This document shows, in pieces, positions 1 to 6,540 of a stretch of DNA of 7,129 nt (its first letter is position 1; each line of letters opens with the position of its first letter). Below the pieces are notes generated by a model that worked only from the letters and a program-made list of their open reading frames with translations, did no database searches and was not told the origin of the DNA. The DNA is taken from NCBI GenBank assembly GCA_027083655.1, contig JALWNS010000497.1, forward strand, positions 1-7,129. The letters run 5' to 3'. Position numbers and translations under genes: made by a program. Source of the stretch: Bacteroidales bacterium. Lineage in GTDB: Bacteria; Bacteroidota; Bacteroidia; Bacteroidales; S143-33.

Positions 1-331
1 CATAATGAATTTTCATTGTGCATGTGTCGTAGCAATCACGCGGACACACGCTATAGCGAACAACAGTTTTGCCCATAGCACAGAGGATTGTGATTATTGA
101 AAAAACTATTTATACCGATTTGACAGCCAATATAGTCCAATAATACCGATTAGTTTTTTGTATAATGCATTATTAAACAAGTAATAATGCAGACAAAAAG
201 TCTATCGGCATAGCATAGCTAATTGACCTATTTGTCTGTAGCATCGGCATATCCTGTCCCGATAAATCGGGAATACCAAACCTAATTAGAACAAAATAAA
301 TGGTGTTTGGTATTACAAGACAAGATAAACT
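1..331. other. Gene-free AT-rich stretch with short inverted repeats
   Basis: No convincing gene was found. Two plus-strand frames stay open from the left edge for 25 and 33 codons, but neither translation is recognisable, so a gene tail entering from the left cannot be excluded. Several short symmetries are visible. AAAAAACTA (100-108) pairs with TAGTTTTTT (151-159). CAGACAAA (190-197) pairs with TTTGTCTG (231-238). The palindrome TCCCGATAAATCGGGA is at 257-272. AATACCAAAC (272-281) pairs with GTTTGGTATT (305-314). The words ATACCGATT and ATCGGCATA each occur twice. This could be decayed mobile or palindromic-repeat DNA, but nothing identifies a family. Confidence 0.5.
257..314. repeat. Compact palindrome followed by a 10-bp inverted repeat
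   Basis: TCCCGATAAATCGGGA (257-272) is a perfect inverted repeat around two central bases. It runs directly into AATACCAAAC (272-281), whose exact reverse complement GTTTGGTATT lies at 305-314, leaving a 23-nt AT-rich loop. Both stems can be read directly in the sequence. There is no run of T after either stem on the plus strand, so a standard terminator is unlikely. The function is unknown. Confidence 0.5.
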
Positions 332-580
332 AAAACTTTTTACCCTGCAAGGAGCTTGTCAGCACGCTTGCAGAGGGTGTAAGAGTCCTGCAAGGAGCTT
401 GTTAGCATGCTTGCGAAGGACATAAGACCCTTCAAGTAATCTACGGCAAAAAACTTTTTACCCTGCAAGGAGCTTGTCTGCACGCTTGTAGAGGGTGTGA
501 GAGGCTAGCAAGGAGTTTATCATCACGCTTGTGAGGAAGTGATGTCCTGCAAGGACCCTACAGTATGCATGAAGACGGTG
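325..580. repeat. Cluster of about five palindromic repeat units
   Basis: Related units begin with CCTGCAAGGA or a close variant at about 344, 387, 462, 505 and 546. A full unit is about 34 bp: a CTGCAAG arm, GAGCTTGT, GCAC or GCAT, a CTTGCAG-like arm, then a G-rich end. Steps between units are 43, 75, 43 and 41 bp. Segments 332-385 and 450-503 are near-identical copies 118 bp apart, with about three differences, and both begin with an AAACTTTTTA leader. Units four and five are more diverged. The outer arms of the first unit pair (CTGCAAG with CTTGCAG), so each unit could fold as a hairpin. A reversed copy lies at 6282-6335. Reading frames are interrupted by stops, so this does not look coding. 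It resembles REP/MITE-like intergenic repeats, but no known family is identified. Confidence 0.8.
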
Positions 581-637
581 AGAAGTTAAGTGTTGGTGTA
601 CTAGCCGGGAAACGGGAAATTTTTAACCGTTCATAGC

Positions 638-672
638 AAAAAAGGCCATGCCAGTCACAGACTGGCATGGCT
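638..672 (-). terminator. Rho-independent terminator of the peptidase gene
   Basis: GCCATGCCAGTC (645-656) pairs perfectly with GACTGGCATGGC (660-671), giving a 12-bp stem with a three-base loop. Read on the minus strand, the stem is followed by six T (A638-A643 on the plus strand). The hairpin begins about 25 bp after the stop codon of the minus-strand peptidase gene, so it almost certainly ends that transcript. Confidence 0.88.
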
Positions 673-696
673 TACAAAATCGTTCGTCACATAGGC

Positions 697-1944
697 TTAC
701 AGCCCCATTTTCTTGCGGTACTGCTTTGGAATGGCGTCTTTGTGTACCATGAAATCCATTATTTTGAGCTTTATGTAGTCCTCACGGAAGAAGTAATAAC
801 CAAATTCAGGAGAGTTGGGGTCGCCATTTCTTGAACCACTACCAGAATCTTTAATCAAGTACCAAATTGTACCCTTGTAATTTGTCCATCCGACTAGATG
901 CATGCCATGATCATCGGTTGTTGTATGGTTAGAAAAGCGGAACTGGCGTGCATTCTCGTCGATATACCCTGCAGGAATATCAAATGTAGGTACTATAGCA
1001 CATTGTGTGTTACGGTCAAAGCCAGGTTCAGATACATCGCCTCCAATGACAACAGTGTAGCCGTTTTGAATAGCATTGTTCAGAATATCCATGAAAACAT
1101 CCAGAGGTACGTTGTAATAACTCTTGTCATGCCACCAGTTGTCCGGTACAGGATATTCCTGCTGTGTCCAGTAGGGGAACTGCTTCAGAGACATAATATC
1201 CACATAATCATCGAGGTTGAGCTTGAGATAATCCTTCAAATAGGTCTGTGGAGTATATTCTTTGCCATCCACTGTAAATTTTGTTGGAGGCTCACCCATA
1301 TATTTGTTTAATATCTTGCGTATTGTCAGGACTACAAAGCGTTCGTTCCAGATGTTATTTTCTTTGACGCTTTTGAGGAAATCTTTCATTTCTTTAACCA
1401 TCTTGCTATGATCATAGAATGGCATATCTGCAGGTCTGCCTAGATAAGCACTCTCTGGTACTACGCCATATTTCTTCCATATACGGGGAACGGCATTAGA
1501 TTCTGATCCTTCGTCAAAGACAGACTGCCCTCGTGTGCGTACAAACTCCCGTGCTTTTTCCACGTATTCCCAGTAAGTTGTCCACATTTCGCTAAGCTTT
1601 ACTTTTTTACCATAGAGGCGGTATACTTCCGACTCAAAGAATGAAGTTGTTGAAAAATCCCAGCATGTCCCAGTATTGCCTTGTGAAATAGGAGGATTAT
1701 GCCAGTAAAATTTGTATAAGTTTTTCTTGTTGGGTAAGTCGTAACCACTCAGGTCAACAGTGGGATACAAATGTTCTGTTCTTTGTTCCTGCCCGGCATA
1801 GTATTCTTTAAGCTGTTTCATTATAACATCCCGGTAATAACTATAGCCAGGCTTCTGGAACTTGAGAACATCTTTCTTTGGCTGCTGTGCATAACCAGTA
1901 AAGAGAAAACCAATGGCTATGAATAACAAAATTATCCGCTTCAT
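697..1944 (-). CDS. Secreted C1-family (bleomycin hydrolase-like) cysteine peptidase
   Basis: This is a 415-residue protein related to papain-type C1 peptidases, closest in style to the C1B (aminopeptidase C/bleomycin hydrolase) branch. Residues 1-19 form a Sec signal peptide: Lys-Arg, a hydrophobic core, then Gly-Tyr-Ala before Gln-Gln. No lipobox Cys is present, so the mature enzyme is probably periplasmic or secreted. The oxyanion Gln and nucleophile are visible as SQGNTGTCW (Q88, C94), and the active-site His is in DDHGMHLVG (H346). The third position, normally Asn in an NSWG motif, reads KDSGSG, so it is Asp366 and the usual Trp is missing. The C-terminal VHKDAIPK resembles the end of bacterial C1B homologues. 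The ATG start fits the signal peptide; its leader is A-rich without a Shine-Dalgarno sequence. It is a single gene with its own terminator, divergent from the MATE gene. The substrate is unknown. The fold call is strong; activity is likely but unproven. Confidence 0.88.
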   Translation of the reverse strand: MKRIILLFIAIGFLFTGYAQQPKKDVLKFQKPGYSYYRDVIMKQLKEYYAGQEQRTEHLYPTVDLSGYDLPNKKNLYKFYWHNPPISQGNTGTCWDFSTTSFFESEVYRLYGKKVKLSEMWTTYWEYVEKAREFVRTRGQSVFDEGSESNAVPRIWKKYGVVPESAYLGRPADMPFYDHSKMVKEMKDFLKSVKENNIWNERFVVLTIRKILNKYMGEPPTKFTVDGKEYTPQTYLKDYLKLNLDDYVDIMSLKQFPYWTQQEYPVPDNWWHDKSYYNVPLDVFMDILNNAIQNGYTVVIGGDVSEPGFDRNTQCAIVPTFDIPAGYIDENARQFRFSNHTTTDDHGMHLVGWTNYKGTIWYLIKDSGSGSRNGDPNSPEFGYYFFREDYIKLKIMDFMVHKDAIPKQYRKKMGL

Positions 1945-2020
1945 GGCGTTATTGTTTTTCGTTTCGTAATTAAATTTATCAAATTTGTTTTAAATAGAGA
2001 AAACATATTTTGCCTGATAC
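1945..2020. promoter_or_regulatory. Divergent promoter region between peptidase and MATE genes
   Basis: This 76-bp AT-rich gap must hold start signals for both the minus-strand peptidase and the plus-strand transporter, unless transcripts enter from elsewhere. A self-complementary CAAATTTG (1980-1987) is one base from the Bacteroidota -7 consensus TAnnTTTG on both strands. No well-spaced -33 TTG was found for either direction, so the assignment of the site is only tentative. Neither start codon has a clear Shine-Dalgarno sequence. Confidence 0.35.
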
Positions 2021-3406
2021 ATGGTTGACCTGACGCAAGGACGTGTTTTAAAGACTATTTTGCGCTACACTATGCCTATGTTCTTAGGTTATGTTTTTCA
2101 ACAGGGTTATAACCTGGTAGATATGGTAGTGCTAGGACGGTTATTGGGTACAGAAGCCCTCTCTGCGTCAGGTGCCTCTTTCCCTTTGCTCTTTTTGTGG
2201 AGCTCAATTGCCCAAGGGATAGCTTTTTCTTTTACAATAATAGTTGCACACCTGTGGGGAAGGGGACGCAAAGAAAGTATCACTCGGGTGTTTTATACTG
2301 CCCTGGTGGTAAGTGTGTTTTTGGGATTTGTAATTGTTAGTTTTGGTGTGTCAACAGAGCATGTTGTATTCCGTCTAATGCACCTTCCATCTAATGTATT
2401 CCCTTATGCAATAGAGTATTATGAGGTTTTGCTTTATGGTCTTGTGTTTAACTTTGGATATTATTCTTTAGCAAGTATTATGAGAGGTATGGGAGATTCG
2501 CGTACTCCCTTTTATCTTGGTCTGTTAGCTAATATCCTCAATGCAGGACTGGACGTGGTTTTTGTTGCCGGGCTAAATATGGGGATTTGGGGTGTGGCAC
2601 TGGCAACCGATTTGTCTTTTGTTATAGCTTTCTTTGCTGCTATAATTATACTTACTCGCCGTTTAAAAAAGATGGGATTGAATGGTAGCTATTCTATTGA
2701 TAGGGAGGTGCTAAAAAAAGTTTTTCGTCTAGGCTTGCCTGGAGCAGGACAGAAAAGTATCACGGCTATAGGTTTTATCTTGTTCTTCTTTATGGTAAAC
2801 CAATTTGGGGCTGATGTCCTGGCGGCATATACAGCAGCTAGCCGTTCAAGCCTTCTGGCCATATCTCCTGCAATGATACTGGCCTCCTCATTGACTGCTT
2901 TTGTAGGTCAAAATTATGCTTCGGGCAATATGGGACGTGCACTCTCTGGTCTCAAAACAGTCTTTGCAATAGGGCTGGTATTATCGGCTTTCTTTTTTGT
3001 GGTCTTTTTTAGTTTTTCAGAGGAAATAATGAGCCTCTTTACTACAAACCCAAATGTTATAGACCTGGGTGCACAGTATCTTGTAATTGTAGCTTTTTTT
3101 ATTGTTTTTTTCTATATGATGCAGGCAATAATGGGTTTTATAAAAGGTCTGGGTAATACAAGAACACCCATGAGAATAACCTGGCTTTATACCTTTTTTG
3201 TACAGATGCCTGTTTCTTATTTTGGTTCATTTGTCCCTTTTTCCCTAACTCCTGTTAGCTTCAAGGCTTTGTGGTATGGAGAACCTATGGCATGGACTAT
3301 TGGTTTTGCGTTTAGTGTCCGGGAATATTTAAAAATTTGTCCGAAATCTTTAATTTTAAACAAAAATAAAATAATGCAAAACAATGATTGTCAATCTCAG
3401 AGATAG
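2021..3406 (+). CDS. MATE-family multidrug/metabolite efflux transporter
   Basis: This is a 461-residue inner-membrane protein of the MATE family, which exports cationic drugs or metabolites in exchange for Na+ or H+. The start MVDLTQGRVLKTILRYTMP is typical of the family and supports this ATG. The sequence holds about twelve hydrophobic segments in two homologous halves. The half-repeat signature is visible twice: MRGMGDSRTP (154-163) and KGLGNTRTP (near 374-382). TM1 carries Pro19 and the YNLVDMVVLGRLLG segment (30-43) seen in DinF/MepA-like members. Length is normal for the family (about 440-460). The last 25 or so residues are polar and probably cytoplasmic. The gene end overlaps the next gene by 23 bp if that gene starts at 3384, suggesting a shared transcript. 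The substrate cannot be read from the sequence. Confidence 0.93.
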   Translation: MVDLTQGRVLKTILRYTMPMFLGYVFQQGYNLVDMVVLGRLLGTEALSASGASFPLLFLWSSIAQGIAFSFTIIVAHLWGRGRKESITRVFYTALVVSVFLGFVIVSFGVSTEHVVFRLMHLPSNVFPYAIEYYEVLLYGLVFNFGYYSLASIMRGMGDSRTPFYLGLLANILNAGLDVVFVAGLNMGIWGVALATDLSFVIAFFAAIIILTRRLKKMGLNGSYSIDREVLKKVFRLGLPGAGQKSITAIGFILFFFMVNQFGADVLAAYTAASRSSLLAISPAMILASSLTAFVGQNYASGNMGRALSGLKTVFAIGLVLSAFFFVVFFSFSEEIMSLFTTNPNVIDLGAQYLVIVAFFIVFFYMMQAIMGFIKGLGNTRTPMRITWLYTFFVQMPVSYFGSFVPFSLTPVSFKALWYGEPMAWTIGFAFSVREYLKICPKSLILNKNKIMQNNDCQSQR

Positions 3407-3899
3407 TTGGATGGTGCAGCTACACCAGAACATAATGCAAGGTAAGGAGAAAATCAATCCCCGTGATATTACTTTTTTTAATATTGACATGATTGAGCAA
3501 GCAGCCAGGCATACTGTTCTACACTTGAAAGATTGTGATACTTGCCAGACAAACCGTGACGTACTGCTGGAGCTTAGTAAAAAATTTCCCGAGATGCTCA
3601 ATACAATCTCAGGCAGGCGTGAGTTCACTAATAAGCTTGATTCTGTTGTTAAACATCTACGACTGAAGCATGGTGTTTATCCAAAAGGCTTTTTTACAGG
3701 CGTTTATACATTGATAGGTGTGGCTTTGGGAGGTATAACCGGTTGGTTATTAGCAAAAACACAAGTTTTGTCAATGTATGCAGCAATGACGACCTTCCTT
3801 GGCATTGGATTGATCGCAGGGTGGATCTCTGGGCAGGTAAAAGACAGGCAAATCACGAAAGCAGGTAAAAGACTGGATATGGAGCCTAAGTTGAGCTAG
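3384..3899 (+). CDS. Small two-helix membrane protein with zf-HC2-like HxxxCxxC motif
   Basis: I do not recognise a named family for this 171-residue protein. The N-terminal part (1-100) is soluble and mostly helical, and contains HLKDCDTC (H47, C51, C54). This HxxxCxxC pattern is typical of zinc-finger anti-sigma (zf-HC2/ZAS) domains; H14 or H43 could supply a further ligand. Residues about 103-124 and 131-150 form two Gly-rich membrane helices separated by a short loop, followed by a charged tail. No sigma factor gene lies nearby, so an anti-sigma role is only a possibility. The start is uncertain: ATG 3384 overlaps the MATE gene by 23 bp, whereas ATG 3411 would start just after the MATE stop and keep all the motifs. 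The coding call is strong because the frame is open and shows coherent domain organisation. Confidence 0.75.
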   Translation: MIVNLRDSWMVQLHQNIMQGKEKINPRDITFFNIDMIEQAARHTVLHLKDCDTCQTNRDVLLELSKKFPEMLNTISGRREFTNKLDSVVKHLRLKHGVYPKGFFTGVYTLIGVALGGITGWLLAKTQVLSMYAAMTTFLGIGLIAGWISGQVKDRQITKAGKRLDMEPKLS

Positions 3900-3908
3900 T
3901 AAAGTAGA

Positions 3909-3944
3909 TTTTTTTGCAGTTATTGTAAAAATGTCGTAAATTAT
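3909..3944 (+). promoter_or_regulatory. Possible Bacteroidota-type promoter before the six-helix protein
   Basis: A T-run ending in TTTG (3913-3916) could serve as a -33 element. After a 20-bp spacer comes TAAATTAT (3937-3944), which matches the -7 consensus TAnnTTTG at four of six fixed positions. Transcription would begin only about ten bases before the ATG. The match is partial and could be chance; read-through from the upstream gene is equally plausible. Confidence 0.22.
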
Positions 3945-3960
3945 TGGTTAAAAAGGAGCT

Positions 3961-4647
3961 ATGAGTTTACAAACCAACCTTACCTGGGCCAAGGTCTTTG
4001 GCGTTTTGATCATTATCGTGTATCTGGCAATGTCTTTTGCCTTTCAGTCTAACCTTGGGGAATATAAAGTTAAAAACCCTATTATCGAACTGGAATTTGC
4101 AAACAGTCAGGATCAGGTTTTGCACCTATTGGGAGATAATAACGGCGGGATAAACACTAATCTTGTGAAAGCACTTATTGTGAGCAACCGTATTGATTTT
4201 CTATTTGCAGTGGTTTATAGCCTGTTTCTTGTGTTTTTCTTTGCTGCAGTGAAGGTGGCAACAGAGAAAAAAATATATCTTGTGGCTATTTTCCTGGCGT
4301 TTGTAGCTATGGTTTTTGATATTCTGGAGAATACTCAGATTTTAAGCATTCTGGGAAAAGTAGAAGGATCACAAAGCTTTGAGAGGCACATTTCACTTAT
4401 GCACATTTTTACCTGGGTTAAATGGCTATCCCTGACCATTGCCCTGGCAATAGCAGCCTGGTTCGGCATTAGCCAGCGCCGTGGCCTGCCGCTAATCATT
4501 GGGTTAATAGCTCTCATTCCCTTGCTTCTCGCTCTGCCTGCAATGTTTTACCACAGTCTGACTACTATTTTTGCTCTGGCAGTTATACTTGGCATCATTG
4601 CTATAATTATTCTGGTATTTGCAGGGTTGAAAAAATTATTAACCTAA
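3961..4647 (+). CDS. Unrecognised six-helix integral membrane protein
   Basis: This 228-residue protein is clearly coding, with one long hydrophobic frame, but I do not recognise its family. Likely membrane helices are at about 10-28, 78-97, 105-122, 146-168, 176-197 and 202-222. The one sizeable soluble loop (29-76) is polar and lies between helices one and two. Charged residues in or beside helices include R77 and D79, and the D120-I-L-E123-N124 motif at the end of helix three, which may be functionally important. AAGGAG (3953-3958) precedes the ATG by only two bases, unusually close for a Shine-Dalgarno site, so it may be incidental. It follows the HxxxCxxC protein by 61 bp on the same strand with no terminator seen between, so co-transcription is plausible. 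No enzymatic motif is visible. Confidence 0.75.
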   Translation: MSLQTNLTWAKVFGVLIIIVYLAMSFAFQSNLGEYKVKNPIIELEFANSQDQVLHLLGDNNGGINTNLVKALIVSNRIDFLFAVVYSLFLVFFFAAVKVATEKKIYLVAIFLAFVAMVFDILENTQILSILGKVEGSQSFERHISLMHIFTWVKWLSLTIALAIAAWFGISQRRGLPLIIGLIALIPLLLALPAMFYHSLTTIFALAVILGIIAIIILVFAGLKKLLT

Positions 4648-4658
4648 CACACAGGTCT

Positions 4659-4699
4659 AAAAAAATAAGCCCCTGATAGCCAGTGAGCTATCAGGGGCT
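4659..4699 (-). terminator. Strong hairpin terminator between convergent genes
   Basis: AGCCCCTGATAGC (4668-4680) and GCTATCAGGGGCT (4687-4699) form a perfect 13-bp stem around a six-base loop. On the minus strand the stem is followed by TTA and then a run of seven T, so it is a textbook terminator for the CpgS-like gene, whose stop lies 26 bp upstream. On the plus strand no T-run follows, so it would terminate the membrane-protein transcript less efficiently, although its position 20 bp after that stop suggests it may serve both directions. Confidence 0.88.
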
Positions 4700-4725
4700 G
4701 TAGAAAAAGAACCTATCTGTCTGCT

Positions 4726-6063
4726 TTATTTAAGATGCTTCTGCACAAACTCATCAAGGACCTGCTCAAGGGTAGGCTCGCCAATCTCCTGCAGGTCGTA
4801 GTAAACACGTGTCGTTGGCTTGTTGATCTTAATGATACGGTTAAGGTCAATAGGTGTACCAATAACAACGGCATCCACATCGGCCTTGTTGATAGTAGCT
4901 TCCAGGTCCTGCATTTGCTTCTTGCCATAGCCCATAGCAGGCAATAGCTTGCCAATGTAAGGATATTTCTTGAATGTATCCTCCAGCTCGCCTACCAGAT
5001 AAGGACGTGGGTCAACAATCTCAGCTGCGCCATAACGCTGTGCTGCTACTGTACCTGCGCCGATTGTCATCTCACCGTGTGTCAGTGTAGGACCATCTTC
5101 TACAACCAATACGCGCTTGCCGCGGATAACCTCTGGATTGTCCACCTTAATGGGCGAAGCAGCATCTATGATTTGTGCCTTTGGATTTACCTTTTGTACG
5201 TTCTGGCGTACAGTGAGGATGCCTTCCGGGCTTGCTGTCTCTTCCTTGTTAATGACTACCACATCGGCAATGCGCAATGTCACCTCGCCAGGATAATAAC
5301 TAACTTCATGGCCTGGACGGTGGGGGTCAACAACAGTGATCATCAAATCAGGCTGGTAGAAAGGAAAGTCATTATTACCACCATCCCAGAGGATAATGTC
5401 GCAACCATCTGGATCCTGCTCAGCGGCCCGCAGAATAGCCTCATAGTCCACACCAGCGTAAATAACATTACCACGGACAATGTGTGGCTCGTATTCCTCC
5501 ATCTCTTCTATTGTGCAATTGTGCTTCTCCAGGTCTTCGAGCTTGGCAAAGCGCTGTACTTTCTGCTTAACCAGGTCACCATAAGGCATGGGGTGGCGGA
5601 TAGCAACTACACGATAGCCTTTCTGCATCAGTATCTCAATAACACGGCGCGAGGTCTGGCTCTTACCACATCCAGTACGCACAGCTCCTACGGCAATAAC
5701 TGGTTTGGTGCTTTTAATCATGGTGCGCTTGGGACCAATGAGGTTAAAGGTAGCTCCTGCAGCGTTGACCACTGCGCTGAGGTTCATGACATATTGATAT
5801 GGTACATCACTATATGAGAAATAGCACTCGTCAACGTCGTATTTCTTAATCAGTTCGGTTAGCTCTTCTTCGGGAAAGATTGGTATTCCATCTGGATAAA
5901 GACTACCTGCTAGCTCTGCTGGGTATTTGCGTCCTTCGATGTGTGGTATCTGCGTTGCTGTGAAGGCAACAACTTCGTATTCTTCATTATCACGGAAATA
6001 GGTGTTGAAATTGTGAAAATCACGTCCTGCAGCTCCCAGGATAATTACACGCTTACGTTTCAT
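4726..6063 (-). CDS. CpgS-like P-loop GTPase (cyclic 2,3-diphosphoglycerate synthetase family)
   Basis: This 445-residue cytoplasmic protein belongs to the COG2403 family, usually annotated as predicted GTPase or cyclic 2,3-diphosphoglycerate synthetase; the archaeal enzyme closes 2,3-bisphosphoglycerate into its cyclic form using ATP. Residues 1 to about 115 form a Rossmann-like domain beginning RVIILGAAGRDFHNFN. The P-loop is GAVRTGCGKSQTSR (126-139). A Walker B-like strand reads DIILWDGGNNDF (222-233), followed by DPHRPGHE (246-253) and VVVINKEE (268-275), which resembles the GTPase NKxD element. Length is close to the family norm, so the gene looks intact. The ATG start is followed directly by the domain and preceded by an A/T-rich leader. 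It appears to be transcribed alone. Family membership is firm; the reaction in this bacterium is not established, since cyclic 2,3-diphosphoglycerate is known mainly from methanogenic archaea. Confidence 0.88.
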   Translation of the reverse strand: MKRKRVIILGAAGRDFHNFNTYFRDNEEYEVVAFTATQIPHIEGRKYPAELAGSLYPDGIPIFPEEELTELIKKYDVDECYFSYSDVPYQYVMNLSAVVNAAGATFNLIGPKRTMIKSTKPVIAVGAVRTGCGKSQTSRRVIEILMQKGYRVVAIRHPMPYGDLVKQKVQRFAKLEDLEKHNCTIEEMEEYEPHIVRGNVIYAGVDYEAILRAAEQDPDGCDIILWDGGNNDFPFYQPDLMITVVDPHRPGHEVSYYPGEVTLRIADVVVINKEETASPEGILTVRQNVQKVNPKAQIIDAASPIKVDNPEVIRGKRVLVVEDGPTLTHGEMTIGAGTVAAQRYGAAEIVDPRPYLVGELEDTFKKYPYIGKLLPAMGYGKKQMQDLEATINKADVDAVVIGTPIDLNRIIKINKPTTRVYYDLQEIGEPTLEQVLDEFVQKHLK

Positions 6064-6540
6064 AGTTTAAATGTTTAAATGTTTGTTAACAAATTAAAAA
6101 TTTTCTTTCAAGGTCCAAAATAAAATTGTCTTCTCTAGTGTAAAATGATTTTTCTCACCTTGCTCGCAGTTGTGTTCGTGTTCCGGGAGAAGGAAAGATT
6201 ATAGAGACTTTGAGCCTGGGGGAGCTTTTTATACCAATAAACCCAATTCTAAATTGAAAATGTACAAATAGTAAACGTTCAATTTCCCTGCAAGCGTGCC
6301 GAAGGCTCCTTGCTGGGAAATGAGTTTTAGTTTATTTTATTTTTGTAAATAGTATAATGCAGTGGAAAAGAGACTTGTTGCCATGAAACAGGGCAAAGAG
6401 GACACATGCCTGGAGGAATTTTATTGCCCGCAGGAGATAGGGATTATTTACTCTGTGCTTGTCCATTGTAGACTAGCAAACCAGGGGGCTCTACTGGTAT
6501 AATGTAGGGTTTTGACTTTTAATGTATAGGGATTAGGGTA
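6064..6540. other. Long intergenic region with no gene found
   Basis: No convincing coding frame was seen in these 477 bp. The right flank of the CpgS-like start has a tandem TTTAAATG (6066-6073 and 6074-6081), which lies in that gene's 5' leader. AAATTGAA (6251-6258) and TTCAATTT (6278-6285) form an 8-bp inverted repeat beside the large hairpin at 6282-6321. No clear T-tailed terminator for the sulfotransferase gene was found downstream of its stop at 6541. The promoter of the CpgS-like gene should lie in the left part of this gap, but no good -33/-7 pair was seen. Confidence 0.5.
6282..6335 (-). repeat. Inverted distant copy of the left-end palindromic repeat
   Basis: Read on the minus strand, this segment gives ATAAACTAAAACT (6335-6323), then GCAAGGAGC, then GCACGCTTGCAG. 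The first word is identical to 325-337, and the rest matches the units at 344-377 and 462-495 in the same order. It also forms a long hairpin: ATTTCCC (6282-6288) pairs with GGGAAAT (6315-6321), one T-T mismatch follows, then GCAAG (6290-6294) pairs with CTTGC (6309-6313), and GCC-GAA-GGC (6298-6306) forms a small inner hairpin. No adjoining T-run makes it a standard terminator. This supports a dispersed, orientable repeat family. Confidence 0.75.

Noticed and set aside
151..167. TATAAT-like word as a sigma-70 promoter
   Set aside because: Bacteroidota mostly use a different -7 element, no gene follows in the next several hundred bases, and similar words occur by chance in AT-rich DNA.
343..580. 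Possible CRISPR array
   Set aside because: The units are diverged from one another, the gaps between them are only about 8-10 bp apart from one longer gap, and no unique spacers of normal length or cas genes are present.
3356..3628. A 90-codon minus-strand frame across the MATE/zinc-finger-like gene junction
   Set aside because: It is antisense to both supported genes and its translation is low-complexity with no recognisable motif.
5077..5817. A 246-codon plus-strand open frame opposite the CpgS-like gene
   Set aside because: It is entirely antisense to a well-supported conserved gene, its translation shows no recognisable domain, and its length follows from the codon bias of the real gene.
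6212..6232. Hairpin with T-run near GAGCCTGGGGGAGCTTTTT as a terminator
   Set aside because: Only a three- to four-pair stem can form and no plus-strand gene lies upstream to be terminated.
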